From the NCBI RefSeq assembly GCF_018129965.1, contig NZ_JAFCKW010000003.1, forward strand, positions 186,001 through 250,000: 64,000 nt of DNA, read 5' to 3'. Shown one piece after another: positions 19,827 through 28,815 of the stretch. The notes below the pieces were generated by a model, which had not been told where the DNA came from, ran no database searches, and was given only the letters and a program-made list of their open reading frames with translations. Every line of letters begins with the position of its first letter. Position 1 is the first letter of the stretch. A program made the translations under genes and the position numbers. Source of the stretch: Bradyrhizobium diazoefficiens (GTDB lineage Bacteria; Pseudomonadota; Alphaproteobacteria; Rhizobiales; Xanthobacteraceae).

Positions 19827-20441
19827 TCAGCCCAAGAGCCGTTCTTTGAGACTTGCTTCTGCTTGCACTTTTCCGAGCACGAAGGAAAGTGCGACCATCA
19901 ACCTCTTGCTGTGCTCACTATAGTCCAGCGCCTCACCGGGACTAACGCGCCTGTCCCCTGAACCATGCGCCGCTAGATTTCGCGCACTGCGCAGCGTTAC
20001 AAACAAATCGCGAGCATTCTCATCAACCTCATTGTGCTTAAACAATTCATCCATTATCCGGTCGGCGCTCGTTCGCTTAATTCCCGCTGCGTCGCCGATC
20101 CGAAAAAGAAGAGCTTCAATATCCTTGAAGACTTCAATGATAGCCGCTTCAGGAAACTCGTTTGCAAGCCGCAGAAATTTCTTTTCTTCGGTCAGCGGTA
20201 CAATTCTTTGGTTGTCGGGCACCTCATCCAGGGATTCTGAAGGCGGCGGCAATCTCGCCGCCTCTTTGCGCGCAGTTTCTAACTGCTTTTCGAAGGTGGC
20301 TTTGGCGCCCCCGACAGAAAACTCTTGAAGCCTCTCGGCGAGACCTACTAGTTGCTTCCGTACAATAAACAACAAGCTCAGGACCACGATAGGCCACGCT
20401 AGTGAGCCGACGATAGCAGCAATGAACGATTTCCAGTCCAT
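19827..20441 (-). CDS. Membrane-anchored hypothetical protein with HEPN-like C-terminal domain
   Basis: A 204-residue protein with one N-terminal transmembrane helix (about residues 9-28), a charged helical linker with EKQLETARKEAARL, and an all-helical C-terminal domain. That domain contains RNLAAH (R154 to H159), which matches the RX4-6H motif of HEPN ribonucleases with the usual polar residue after Arg; it also resembles DUF4145-type domains. Start 20441 is fixed by GGGGGGAAG just upstream; a longer frame to 20525 overlaps the neighbour. The stop of the Swt1-type HEPN gene lies about 60 bp upstream, so it is the last gene of the operon. A membrane-tethered RNA-binding or RNase role is inference; no family assignment is certain. 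Confidence 0.75.
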   Translation of the reverse strand: MDWKSFIAAIVGSLAWPIVVLSLLFIVRKQLVGLAERLQEFSVGGAKATFEKQLETARKEAARLPPPSESLDEVPDNQRIVPLTEEKKFLRLANEFPEAAIIEVFKDIEALLFRIGDAAGIKRTSADRIMDELFKHNEVDENARDLFVTLRSARNLAAHGSGDRRVSPGEALDYSEHSKRLMVALSFVLGKVQAEASLKERLLG

Positions 20442-20500
20442 CACTTCCCCCCGGAAATAACTCTGAATGTAAACGACCCATAGCGAGCAACAACGCTTCG

Positions 20501-21070
20501 TTAAGGGGCAACGACCCGAAACCAATCACGCATTGTCTGGCGCACGCGATCCATCTCTTCAGAAGAAATTGTGCTCATGTGGCAGACCGTGTTTCGCAAA
20601 TGAACTAGCAGCCGAGCTTCCTGAATTAGCGCTTTATCGCGCACCAAATCACTGAAATCGTCTTTCCAGTTCATATCGATCACACGCAAAAGCTGAGGCA
20701 AGGTCATTAGTGCGGACTTGTCGCGCGATCCCAACGCCATCCAGCTCTTAATTTCTTCCTGTTCTTCGAGCTTAGCGACCTCTGCTTGCAGGTCTGGCGG
20801 GACTTTAGTCCACCAGTCCGCCTCCTGCCCATCCTTCGAAAGCACCTCGACAATCAGCTCTCGAAGATAGCTCTCAAAAACGAAAAACAGCCTGAAAGCC
20901 TCTGCCGCTTCGCTGGCACTACGGACCTTATCGGGCACCATCGTTGCTAGATCGTAGGACGGCGAAAGTAGCAACGTTTCCTTCGGCACGACCTCTTCAA
21001 GGCGATCAATGGTTCGCTCAGCAGCTTGACCGAGCATCAAGAACAACGCCGCGCGCGAGTCCGTCGTCAT
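20501..21070 (-). CDS. Swt1-type HEPN domain protein
   Basis: A 189-residue mostly helical protein. It shows the pattern FFVFESYLRELI followed by WW and PP (residues 62-92) that is typical of Swt1-like HEPN domains, and near the C-terminus the motif RNTVCH (R159 to H164), an RX4H catalytic motif. HEPN proteins with this motif are often metal-independent RNases in toxin-antitoxin and phage-defence loci. ATG 21070 overlaps the stop of the DUF5343 gene by 4 bp, so the two are translationally coupled. Assignment rests on motif pattern; no database comparison was run. Confidence 0.72.
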   Translation of the reverse strand: MTTDSRAALFLMLGQAAERTIDRLEEVVPKETLLLSPSYDLATMVPDKVRSASEAAEAFRLFFVFESYLRELIVEVLSKDGQEADWWTKVPPDLQAEVAKLEEQEEIKSWMALGSRDKSALMTLPQLLRVIDMNWKDDFSDLVRDKALIQEARLLVHLRNTVCHMSTISSEEMDRVRQTMRDWFRVVAP

Positions 21071-21690
21071 TGGAAGGTCTTACGCAGCGCGTTAAAGATA
21101 TTAAGATACACCTCCTCCGTTCCATTTGATGGAAGGTGGATTTGAAGATTGTAGTGAAATTCCGTCCTAATGCCCTTGCGAGATGATCCTCGTCGATCCC
21201 TTTCGTCCGCTTCGTCATCAGGCTGGTCATCAATCTCGTTACGCTTTTCGTCCTCATTCGGGGTGGTCTGCGCCTGGAAATCACCCAAATTGACGAGCGC
21301 TAAGAAAGTGTTCGCTATTCGACCCGTCAAATCCGAATCCGTGCCTGCCACCTGTGCTACTAAGCCCTTTAAGCGGTCTCCCGTCAGCTCATTAGCGGAT
21401 TGATCCGCATCGAACAGCGGCCCATAGGCTCTGCGGACACCGTCAGCTAGAACCGCCCGGCGCTTATCGCCTTTCAACAGCCGATAGGCTGGAGTTGGAA
21501 TATTTTGTCCATCCAAGAATCCGAGATGCCGCAGTAACGGGATGAACGCACGATCATTCGTGTTTTTCAGGCCCATCGTGTTCTGCAAGAAGGTGTGAGT
21601 AAAGGTATCTGGTACCTTAGCGGAGTTGATCTTTTCAAAAAGCGTCGGCAGATTTTTGTAGGAAACTAAGTATGGTAGTGAAACAGCCAT
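21067..21690 (-). CDS. DUF5343 family protein
   Basis: A 207-residue protein. The N-terminal half (SLPYLVSYKNLPTLFEKI, then LLRHLGFLDGQNIPTPAY) matches the winged-helix-like DUF5343 family, and the C-terminus FHYNLQIHLPSNGTEEVY is the usual family ending. An acidic low-complexity linker (NEDEKRNEIDDQPDDEADERD) separates the two. ATG 21690 follows GGAGGCGG at good spacing; an upstream frame to 21750 has no ribosome site. It is the first gene of a three-gene operon with two HEPN-like proteins. DUF5343 genes occur beside restriction and defence genes, but the function is not known; a regulatory or antitoxin-like role here is a guess. Confidence 0.75.
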   Translation of the reverse strand: MAVSLPYLVSYKNLPTLFEKINSAKVPDTFTHTFLQNTMGLKNTNDRAFIPLLRHLGFLDGQNIPTPAYRLLKGDKRRAVLADGVRRAYGPLFDADQSANELTGDRLKGLVAQVAGTDSDLTGRIANTFLALVNLGDFQAQTTPNEDEKRNEIDDQPDDEADERDRRGSSRKGIRTEFHYNLQIHLPSNGTEEVYLNIFNALRKTFQ

Positions 21691-21883
21691 TTTGTCCGCC
21701 TCCAGCACCAGCGAGTCGACGCCGAAGTTAACACGGCAGCTTTCTATCAATCACTTATAAGTTGCATCATTGCACAGCTTCCACAGTCCCCTGTGAATAT
21801 TCTCCCGTGCGATTACGGTGATAGTGCACAACACTCTAAAGCAACGGCATCAATTGGCATGTTACCGTAGTTCCCAGTCCGGC

Positions 21884-24358
21884 CTAAGCCCTTTGCCCAT
21901 GACATCTCTTCCACTTTTTGCCGCTTCCGCAGGGACACTGATCGTTCCTGCCAATCTTCCCTTTGGCTTGGGTCTTCGCAATTCGCTGCTGCTGCAACGT
22001 CGCACCTTTCGCGCGAAGACGCTCAAGTTCTGCGTCTGATAGTCCAGCAACTGTTATGTGGCTCAGGTGGGCACCAAACAACTTCCCGTCTTTGTCGTAT
22101 TCGAATTCGACAAGACGCCGTGTTGCGCTTTTGTCTGCGAGCATGACAACACGGGTGTGTTCGATAGCCCCTTCCGCATTCCGTGGCGCGTCGGGAGACC
22201 AAACAAACTGAGTCATCTCCATCCCACCGTAGGATGAAAGGGGACGTGATCGCTTAAGCTCTCTGTTCTCCTTCAGCCCGTTGTCAATCGATGAGGCGAG
22301 GGTGTTCCGCCAGTCGCCGGCACCATCCAGGATGAAACTAGATAGTTCCGCTCTATGCGGTTCATTTGCAGCACCGAGCAGATCGATAATCTCCGCAATC
22401 CGAGACGGCATCGCCTGCCGAGGCTTCGGCGGTGCGTCGCCGGCGAGTACGGCGCTGAAATATTCGTTGACGGGCGTTGTGTACCCATCGAAGTACATCT
22501 TATCGGCGCTGTCGGAAACCTCCTCCGCATACTGCGTATAGTTATTTTCCGTAAGGTACATGCCGAAGTGATCCATCTCATCATTGAGATCGATCTTGTG
22601 CGACTGGCCGGCCCGCACCCGCTGCTCGACGAAATGTAAGAAAATCAACGGGTTGTCGAAGAGATCGGCGTACACCCGAAGATCATCGAGCGAGAGCGGC
22701 CATAACGGCCGCTGTCCGACATCGATACCAAGGGGGACCAAATGCTGCGCGCGCGCGGCCAGTGCGGAGAGCGCATCGAGTGTGATTGTGCACACCGTAA
22801 CGTGCCGAAAGTCCCCGCGGCGCAGTTTGGCGACCTCATTATGTTCCGAATCGGCGATCGAAACTTCGGGCGCGCTCTCGAAGAAATCAACAAATCTGCC
22901 CCCTTGCCGAGCAGGCGCCTGCAGAAGTGTGCGGAGCGAAGAAAGATGAGATTCAAGATCATTCGCGGGCGAGGTGTAGGTGAAGGCGCCGCCCTTCACT
23001 TCGATTACGAAAAGGTGGTCTTCGTAGATTAAAATGCCATCGGCTTCGTGCCATTGGGCGGGGCCGTTACCAACCTTCCATTTGTAGAAAACCGGCCGAT
23101 AAACCCGCGCCCCGGGTAACAAGCGAGAAAGGTAGACGAACGGCAGCTCTTCCGACGCGGCCTTCTGACCGGCATTCCACGGTTCTTTGTAAGCCGGTTC
23201 AAGCTCCACGACGATTCGCCGCAACACCCGGTAGACGTTGTCGAACAGGCTGAATAGATCGAAGCAATACGTCGAACCATCCAGCCTTATAAACGGTCGC
23301 CGCATTACCGGCCAGATTCGCAACGGCCAACCTTCAAATTCGCCGGGCGCGAAGAATTCGGTGTCCTCGCCGGGTGAATAGCTCATCGCATCTAGCAATA
23401 TCTTTGGAAGGGCCGTGTTTTTTTCGACCTCAAAAAGATCCATACCCACCATCTCGCCAGTAAACTTGTCGCGTAGCGCTGCGAGGTTTGGGTCCTCAAA
23501 GACCTTTTCCATCAGCGCTTCAATGCTCAAGTCGGGATGCTCCGCAGCGAGAACGTCAAGCCGTTCCATCGATTGGGCGTGCAGTGCCTTCATGTCGATT
23601 GCGATGTCCATAAGACCGCGCGTAAGCCGGGTAAGAATCTTATCGAACTCGGCTACCAGCGCGGCCGCATCAAGCCCAAGCAGTTTTGACATCACGGCCG
23701 AATGCGGCGCCAACACGTCCAGCAGGGCCTGCCGCTCGTGATGCTGATAGCGTTTCCCGCGAATATTCAGCCAAAGTGTTTCCGCTCGGAAACGAAACGC
23801 CTCCAGTTGCATGTCCAGCTGAGGCTCTTGAGCTTGGCGATGCGCGGTCAAGCAAATCTGGTAATCGAGCGTAAGGCGGCGGAAGAGCGTCTCGACGTCT
23901 GCCTTGAGCCTGCTCCAATCTTCTTCGCTTACGTCGTCTGAATATTCGCCGGGCTTGACCGATACGACCACGCTTTGCACGTAGTCGACCATACGGGCGG
24001 CGGCGAGTTTTTCTGAATCGCTGACGGCTTTCTTGCCCAGGCCGACAACCGCGGTGGAATATTCCCACCATCCCCGTTGAAGAAGTCGAGCCGGCGGTAG
24101 GCGAGCGATCTGAGTTGCAATGGATTGCACGAGCTCTTCGATTTCCCGGACCGCGATGGGATACTGTGCGACCATCCGCGCTTGAGCAGCCTCGTGCTGC
24201 TCTTTGGTGGCCCTCGAGCGACCGACCATGATCCTTCCGAACCGGGCGAATTCCATCGGCCCAGCGGCGAAATAGTCGTCAGGTGCTCTTTTTTTGGCTT
24301 TTCGCTTTTTCGGTTTGGCCACAGGGACCTGCTCCTCGGTGTCCGCTATAGTAGCCAA
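21884..24358 (-). CDS. Large protein with PD-(D/E)XK-like core and C-terminal SEC-C zinc motif
   Basis: An 824-residue protein if read from the TTG at 24358; no good ribosome site precedes that codon, so the start may be further in. The N-terminus is Lys-rich. Residues 40-300 are helical. A nuclease-like core has D440 followed by E453-V454-K455 (AWHEADG-like strand then VIEVKGG), the spacing of PD-(D/E)XK or NERD domains. The C-terminus is a SEC-C motif with C808, C810, C819 and H820. The gene lies about 190 bp upstream of, and on the same strand as, the DUF5343-HEPN operon. Nuclease activity is inferred from the motif only. Similar hypothetical proteins exist in accessory DNA. Confidence 0.7.
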   Translation of the reverse strand: MATIADTEEQVPVAKPKKRKAKKRAPDDYFAAGPMEFARFGRIMVGRSRATKEQHEAAQARMVAQYPIAVREIEELVQSIATQIARLPPARLLQRGWWEYSTAVVGLGKKAVSDSEKLAAARMVDYVQSVVVSVKPGEYSDDVSEEDWSRLKADVETLFRRLTLDYQICLTAHRQAQEPQLDMQLEAFRFRAETLWLNIRGKRYQHHERQALLDVLAPHSAVMSKLLGLDAAALVAEFDKILTRLTRGLMDIAIDMKALHAQSMERLDVLAAEHPDLSIEALMEKVFEDPNLAALRDKFTGEMVGMDLFEVEKNTALPKILLDAMSYSPGEDTEFFAPGEFEGWPLRIWPVMRRPFIRLDGSTYCFDLFSLFDNVYRVLRRIVVELEPAYKEPWNAGQKAASEELPFVYLSRLLPGARVYRPVFYKWKVGNGPAQWHEADGILIYEDHLFVIEVKGGAFTYTSPANDLESHLSSLRTLLQAPARQGGRFVDFFESAPEVSIADSEHNEVAKLRRGDFRHVTVCTITLDALSALAARAQHLVPLGIDVGQRPLWPLSLDDLRVYADLFDNPLIFLHFVEQRVRAGQSHKIDLNDEMDHFGMYLTENNYTQYAEEVSDSADKMYFDGYTTPVNEYFSAVLAGDAPPKPRQAMPSRIAEIIDLLGAANEPHRAELSSFILDGAGDWRNTLASSIDNGLKENRELKRSRPLSSYGGMEMTQFVWSPDAPRNAEGAIEHTRVVMLADKSATRRLVEFEYDKDGKLFGAHLSHITVAGLSDAELERLRAKGATLQQQRIAKTQAKGKIGRNDQCPCGSGKKWKRCHGQRA

Positions 24359-24598
24359 GTCCGCAAAAGGAGCGAACTAAGGAAAAGCTTCCTCGACAAT
24401 CGCGGCCAGCTCCATTGAAACGTACTAGGCTCCTAGGGAGCGCCACATCCTGGATGATGGTTGCAGCAGCGGGGACAGGGGTTCGCTACGTCTGGGCAAA
24501 CCCAAGAAGATCCCGGCGCGAACGAAATTCGATAGTCTTTTCAATGTCGCCATCGCTGCGTTCGTGGTATCCACTCGACGGAACAGTCTGGCCATGAC

Positions 24599-24898
24599 CT
24601 AAACCTGCCTCCCCGCGATGATCTCCTGCAGTGTCGCCACATGCCGCGCAAACGCGCCCCTGCCTGTCGCCGTGGCAGTCACCATCGTCTGCGGCTTCTT
24701 CCCCACGAACGCCTTCTCCACCGAGACGTAACCCGCCTTCGCCAATGTCTCGATATGCGCGCCGAGATTGCCATCGGTGGCGCCGGTAAGCTTTTTCAAT
24801 CGCGAGAACTCGAGGCCCGCCGTCGCCGGCAGCGCGTTCAGCGCCGCCATGATCTTCAGCCGCAGCGGCTGGTGGATGATGTCGTCGAGCTCGGCCAT
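24599..24898 (-). CDS. Winged-helix transcriptional regulator
   Basis: A 99-residue DNA-binding protein of the compact MarR/ArsR-like type (HTH_34-like). It reads HQPLRLKIMAALNALP, then the recognition region FSRLKKLTGATDGNLGAHIETL and a wing with KKPQTMVTAT. Its ATG at 24898 overlaps the stop of the membrane protein gene by one base (TGATG), so the two are coupled. Pairs of this kind usually comprise a membrane protein and its own regulator. Confidence 0.88.
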   Translation of the reverse strand: MAELDDIIHQPLRLKIMAALNALPATAGLEFSRLKKLTGATDGNLGAHIETLAKAGYVSVEKAFVGKKPQTMVTATATGRGAFARHVATLQEIIAGRQV

Positions 24899-25452
24899 CA
24901 GCTGCGCCGCATCCAGAGGCCGCCGAGGATCAGGCCGCCGCCGTTGACGAAGGCCATCCAGAGCGGGAACGCCTCGCCGATCCAGAAGAAGCCGATCAGC
25001 GTCAGCGCGGAGATGCCGAGACCGATCGTGACGAAGGCGGTGCCGAACCAGAGGCCCGCCAGCGTGTAGAACAGCATGAAGTAGAGCGGCCAGAATGCCC
25101 CTAGCTGGCGCGGGCCGAAATGGCCGATGACGTCGGTGCAGAGATAGCCGAAGGCGAAGAACGACAGGAAGACCAGCAGCAGGCGGACGTCGAAGCCTGA
25201 TACGCGCGGGTGATGCGGCGGGTTGAGCAGGCGGAGCCCGACGAGACCGGCGACGCCCACGATATCCACGGTGGCCCAGGCGTGGATCGCGTAAGGCGGC
25301 CAGAGCCAGGTGACGAGATTGCCTGCGAACACCAGGATGCCCCACCAGATCGCCGCGAGGCTCGCCAGCTCATAAAGCTGCGACTGCTTCACGCGCTGGA
25401 CGATATCGTCGATGTCGGCCAGCGCCGCGGAGGCTTCCTTGCTGTCGATCAT
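24898..25452 (-). CDS. Multi-pass membrane protein of unknown function
   Basis: A 184-residue inner-membrane protein with about five hydrophobic segments (from LAAIWWGILVFAGNLVTWLW onwards) and a short acidic cytoplasmic N-terminus. No catalytic motif is apparent. It is the first gene of a two-gene operon with the winged-helix regulator, which probably controls it. Upstream is a 217-bp space holding a GC-rich hairpin (25586-25608). Confidence 0.8.
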   Translation of the reverse strand: MIDSKEASAALADIDDIVQRVKQSQLYELASLAAIWWGILVFAGNLVTWLWPPYAIHAWATVDIVGVAGLVGLRLLNPPHHPRVSGFDVRLLLVFLSFFAFGYLCTDVIGHFGPRQLGAFWPLYFMLFYTLAGLWFGTAFVTIGLGISALTLIGFFWIGEAFPLWMAFVNGGGLILGGLWMRRS

Positions 25453-25585
25453 GGCGTGCCTTTCAGGTGCTGGGCTGGCGGGTTATGCGCGGTGGCAGCG
25501 GGCGCGGCGGGTGAGGGCTCTTTCCACTTGGGGATTGTCTCCGCAATTCTTGACGATCCCGGTGCGGAGACAGCCCTCTCCCCGG

Positions 25586-25608
25586 CCCTCCCCGCACGCG
25601 GGGGAGGG
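25586..25608. repeat. GC-rich intergenic hairpin
   Basis: CCCTCCCCGC and GCGGGGGAGGG form a stem with a two-base loop and one bulged G. It lies in the 217-bp gap between two minus-strand genes and resembles the ubiquitous CTCTCCCC-type intergenic elements of these genomes. It could also end transcription of the alpha/beta hydrolase gene only if read in the other direction, which I cannot support. Confidence 0.4.
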
Positions 25609-25669
25609 AGACTGCCGCCGATGCCGCTCCATCTTTTGCTCTCATCGGCGCTTGGCGTGGCGGATCGCA

Positions 25670-26680
25670 TCACGACTGCCCTGCCCCGCGCGTGGCGACG
25701 TCTTCGGCGATGGCGTTGATGGCCTTCGGGCTCGTCACCATGCCCATGTGGTTGACGCCGTCGATCAGCTTGACGTCGACCGAGGGTTTGATCGCCTGCA
25801 CGGTCGCGGCATATTGACCGGAGATCATCATCTCGTCCTCGGCGCCGCCGAAGATCGTCATCGGGTGGGTCACGGCCGGAAGATCGAGGCGATAGCCGCG
25901 CGTGGCGAAATTGCGCATCAGGCGGTCGGAATAGGTGGAGACGAGGATCTTCTCGTAGTTCGGCCGGACCGCGAAGGCGAGCACGGCGAGCTGCGCGCAG
26001 CAATCGATGCCGAGCTTGCGCAGCGCGGTGAGGCCGAGGATGCGCGGGATGTCGACACTGACCCAGCCGCCAGAGTCCGGCTTGTTGGTCGGCGCGTCAT
26101 AGCCGAGATAGGGCGCGACCAGCACGGTGCGAACGAACATGTCCTGCACGATCGGTGTCGCGGCGACGCGCAGCGAGAAGCCGGCGCCGGCGGAATGGCC
26201 GACCAGGGTGAGCGGCAGATCCGGCGCGGTCTTGCGGACCTCGGCGACGAAATCGACGAGGTCGTCCTCGAGCTGGCCGACATAGCCGATGTCGCCGCGG
26301 GTGCCGGAGCCGCCGTGGCCGCGGATGTCGAGCGCCCAGGTCTCGACCCCGCGCGCGGCCATCGCATGGGTCAGCGCGTGGTTGACGGTGGCGCTGGAGC
26401 CGGAGGAGCCGTGGATGAAGATCGCGGCGGTGCCGGTTGCGGGGCCGCTCGCCGCATAATGGCGAAAGCCGATCCAGCTGCCGTCGCGGGCCTGGAAGCG
26501 CTCCATCGGCGGAAGGGTGGACCAGTCGATGCCCTTGGCGGAGTCCGAGACGGACATCATTTCGGGCGGCCGCGTCAGCGGCGTTGCGATCATCGCGGTT
26601 AGGATCAGCGCGACGGCGCCGACCGCACACAGGGCCCATGTCAGTCCGTTGAACACGCCGCGCAGCAACCGCATCGCCAT
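25670..26680 (-). CDS. Membrane-anchored alpha/beta hydrolase
   Basis: A 336-residue protein with an N-terminal transmembrane helix (about residues 9-32) and an alpha/beta hydrolase fold. The oxyanion region is FIHGSSGSS, the nucleophile is the Ser in GHSAGAG, the acid lies in GGAEDE and the histidine in GVNHMGM, a complete Ser-Asp/Glu-His set. The fold resembles monoacylglycerol lipase/lysophospholipase types, but the substrate is unknown. ATG 26680 follows AGGGGAG; the longer frame to 26737 overlaps the xseA promoter region. It is divergent from xseA. Confidence 0.85.
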   Translation of the reverse strand: MAMRLLRGVFNGLTWALCAVGAVALILTAMIATPLTRPPEMMSVSDSAKGIDWSTLPPMERFQARDGSWIGFRHYAASGPATGTAAIFIHGSSGSSATVNHALTHAMAARGVETWALDIRGHGGSGTRGDIGYVGQLEDDLVDFVAEVRKTAPDLPLTLVGHSAGAGFSLRVAATPIVQDMFVRTVLVAPYLGYDAPTNKPDSGGWVSVDIPRILGLTALRKLGIDCCAQLAVLAFAVRPNYEKILVSTYSDRLMRNFATRGYRLDLPAVTHPMTIFGGAEDEMMISGQYAATVQAIKPSVDVKLIDGVNHMGMVTSPKAINAIAEDVATRGAGQS

Positions 26681-26800
26681 GGCTCGAACTCCCCTAACCC
26701 TCAGATTACAGAGTACTCTATATTGCAGAGTACGCACGATTTCAATCTCGGCATTGGCGCTCTCAGGCGAAAATCCTTAAACAGCGGGTCTGACCCCATT

Positions 26801-28435
26801 ATGCCGAATCGTGTATCGATGCCGCCCGCGGAACCCCTGCTCAACGCCCCCGAATTCACCGTGTCCGAGCTGTCCCAGTCCCTGAAGCGGACGGTGGAGG
26901 ACGCGTTCGGCCATGTCCGCGTCCGCGGCGAGATCTCCGGCTTCCGCGGCGCGCATTCCTCGGGGCATTGCTATTTCGCGCTCAAGGACGAGAGCGCCAA
27001 GATCGAGGCGGTGATCTGGAAGGGCGTGCACGGGCGGATGCGCTTCAAGCCCCAGGAGGGGCTCGAGGTGATCGCCACCGGCAAGCTCACGACCTATCCG
27101 GGCTCCTCGAAATACCAGATCGTGATCGAGGCGCTGGAGCCGGCTGGCATCGGCGCGCTGATGGCGCTGATGGAGGAGCGCAAGAAGAAGCTCGCCGCCG
27201 AAGGCCTGTTCGACGAGGCGCGCAAGCAGCTGCTGCCCTGGCTGCCCGACGTGATCGGCGTGGTGACCTCGCCGACCGGCGCCGTGATCCGCGACATCCT
27301 GCACCGGCTCAATGACCGCTTTCCGCGCCATGTGCTGGTGTGGCCGGTGAAGGTGCAGGGCGAAGGCTCGGCCGAACAGGTCGCCGCGGCCATCCGCGGT
27401 TTCAACGCGCTGCCGGAGGGCGGCCAGATTCCGCGGCCCGACGTGCTGATCGTCGCGCGCGGCGGCGGCTCGCTGGAGGACCTCTGGTCGTTCAACGAGG
27501 AGATCGTGGTGCGCGCAGCGGCCGAGAGCATGATCCCGCTGATCTCCGCGGTGGGCCACGAGACAGATATCACGCTGATCGACTTCGTCGCCGACAAGCG
27601 CGCGCCGACGCCGACGGCGGCGGCCGAGATGGCGGTGCCGGTGCGCAGCGATCTCTTTGTCGAGGTCGCCGATCTCGCCCGGCGCACCCGCGCTTATTGG
27701 CAGCGCGCCCATGAGAGCCGCCGCAGCGAGCTGCGCGCGGCTGCGCGTGCGCTGCCGGCGGCCGGCGACCTGCTCGCGATCCCCCGGCAGCGGCTGGATT
27801 CGGCGGGCAGCGCCCTGCCGCGCGGGCTGAAGGCCAACACGCATGCGCATTTCCGCAGATTTACCGCGGCGAGCTCGAAGCTGACGCTGCGCGTGCTGCA
27901 CGGGCAGATCTCGCAGGCCGATCACCGGCTCACCGTGTGCGGCGAGCGGCTTGGTCTCTCCGCGCGCTCCTTGCTGCGGCAGCGGCGCGATCGGTTTGCC
28001 GGGCTCGAGGTGCGGCTGCGCGCCTCGAAGCTCGCCAATGCGCAGGCGCAGCGCAATGCGATTCTCCGCCAGCGCGAGCGCACGCAGCGCCTCGGCGAGC
28101 GCGCCGGCCGCGCGCTGGTCACGCTGCTGCAGCGGCTCGACGCCCGCGTCGAGGCCAGCGGCAAGCTGCTCTCGGCGCTGTCCTATCGCGGCGTGCTCGC
28201 ACGCGGCTTCGCGCTGGTGCGCGACGAGGCCGGGCATCCCGTGCATGCGGCGAATGCGATCGGCCCCGGCGCGCGCGTCGAGATCGAATTCGCGGATGGC
28301 CGCGTGGGTGCGACCACGGATGCGGATCGCCCGGCGCCGGCGACCAAACGCGCGCCGGTGAAGGCCGCAGCGCAGGACGCCAAGCCCGCGCCGAAGCGCG
28401 TGGGCAAGCCGGTGGATCAGGGGACGTTGTTCTAG
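26801..28435 (+). CDS. xseA: Exodeoxyribonuclease VII large subunit
   Basis: A 544-residue nuclease subunit that degrades single-stranded DNA. The N-terminal OB fold begins [15 protein letters not shown] and contains [10 protein letters not shown]. The catalytic region shows [29 protein letters not shown] and [10 protein letters not shown] long helical region follows, then a C-terminal tail rich in Ala, Lys and Pro. ATG 26801 is preferred; ATG 26819 is an alternative and a frame back to 26723 has no family sequence. xseB is not in the window. Confidence 0.96.
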   Translation: MPNRVSMPPAEPLLNAPEFTVSELSQSLKRTVEDAFGHVRVRGEISGFRGAHSSGHCYFALKDESAKIEAVIWKGVHGRMRFKPQEGLEVIATGKLTTYPGSSKYQIVIEALEPAGIGALMALMEERKKKLAAEGLFDEARKQLLPWLPDVIGVVTSPTGAVIRDILHRLNDRFPRHVLVWPVKVQGEGSAEQVAAAIRGFNALPEGGQIPRPDVLIVARGGGSLEDLWSFNEEIVVRAAAESMIPLISAVGHETDITLIDFVADKRAPTPTAAAEMAVPVRSDLFVEVADLARRTRAYWQRAHESRRSELRAAARALPAAGDLLAIPRQRLDSAGSALPRGLKANTHAHFRRFTAASSKLTLRVLHGQISQADHRLTVCGERLGLSARSLLRQRRDRFAGLEVRLRASKLANAQAQRNAILRQRERTQRLGERAGRALVTLLQRLDARVEASGKLLSALSYRGVLARGFALVRDEAGHPVHAANAIGPGARVEIEFADGRVGATTDADRPAPATKRAPVKAAAQDAKPAPKRVGKPVDQGTLF

Positions 28436-28462
28436 GCGCGAGGGCGGCGCGCCGCTGACGTT

Positions 28463-28589
28463 GTCGTCCCGGCGAACGCCGGGACCCATATTCCCAGGAA
28501 GACGTTTGGCGAAGACTTGCGGTTCGGTACGTGGACTGAACGCGATCGATAGATTCCGCGGTATGGGTCCCGGCGTTCGCCGGGACGAC
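28463..28589. repeat. Long inverted repeat, family C
   Basis: Perfect 28-bp arms (28463-28490 and 28562-28589) enclose about 71 bp. Each arm contains its own small palindrome (CCCGGCG..CGCCGGG). The unit sits between the convergent xseA and the small 28613-28762 gene. The arm is a well-known type of Bradyrhizobium intergenic sequence; a fold-back of the whole unit would make a very stable hairpin. Confidence 0.85.
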
Positions 28590-28612
28590 AGGAAGAGATT
28601 GCGGCAGCCCGC

Positions 28613-28762
28613 CTAACGGCAGGACAATCCCGCGTCGATCGTGGTCCAGAAGCCGCAATGGCCGGGTGCGCGCTGGGGCGAGCCGGCCTGGGCTTCGAAC
28701 AGGAAGATCGCGACGGTGAAGATGATCAGTGCGGCGGAGAACAGGGCGAAACGGTTGCGCAT
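28613..28762 (-). CDS. Small single-pass membrane protein
   Basis: A 49-residue protein with one hydrophobic helix (FALFSAALIIFTVAIFLF) and a short C-terminal part containing two Cys (HCGFWTTIDAGLSC). No clear ribosome site precedes ATG 28762, and an upstream extension overlaps the neighbouring hydrolase. It lies 53 bp after that hydrolase on the same strand. Function unknown; small proteins of this shape recur as hypothetical genes in Bradyrhizobium. Confidence 0.5.
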   Translation of the reverse strand: MRNRFALFSAALIIFTVAIFLFEAQAGSPQRAPGHCGFWTTIDAGLSCR

Positions 28763-28815
28763 GGGGACTGCGTTGGATCGATATCGTGGTCGAACTAAGG
28801 CGGCGTGCACCGCCA

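Larger units (their letters stand above)
19700..24598. other. AT-richer accessory island between purD and the 24.6 kb regulator
   Basis: Four genes on the minus strand (19827-24358), all of accessory type, lie between core genes. Their codon use is visibly less GC-biased than the flanks; AAT, TTA and ATA-like codons are frequent. The flanking spaces 19588-19826 and 24359-24598 hold no gene I can support. No integrase, transposase, tRNA or convincing direct repeat marks the ends, so the boundaries are approximate and transfer is inferred from composition and content. Confidence 0.6.

Noticed and set aside
19790..24440. GAGCCTAGT near 19799 and ACTAGGCTC near 24424 as island end repeats
   Set aside because: The match is only 9 bp and inverted, and no longer similarity extends from it; chance explains it.
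24415..24597. Short frame between the SEC-C gene and the winged-helix gene
   Set aside because: Neither strand gives a sequence with a recognisable family or a good ribosome site.
26777..28489. Long minus-strand frame opposite xseA
   Set aside because: It is an antisense shadow of a clear exonuclease gene; no ribosome site or family sequence.
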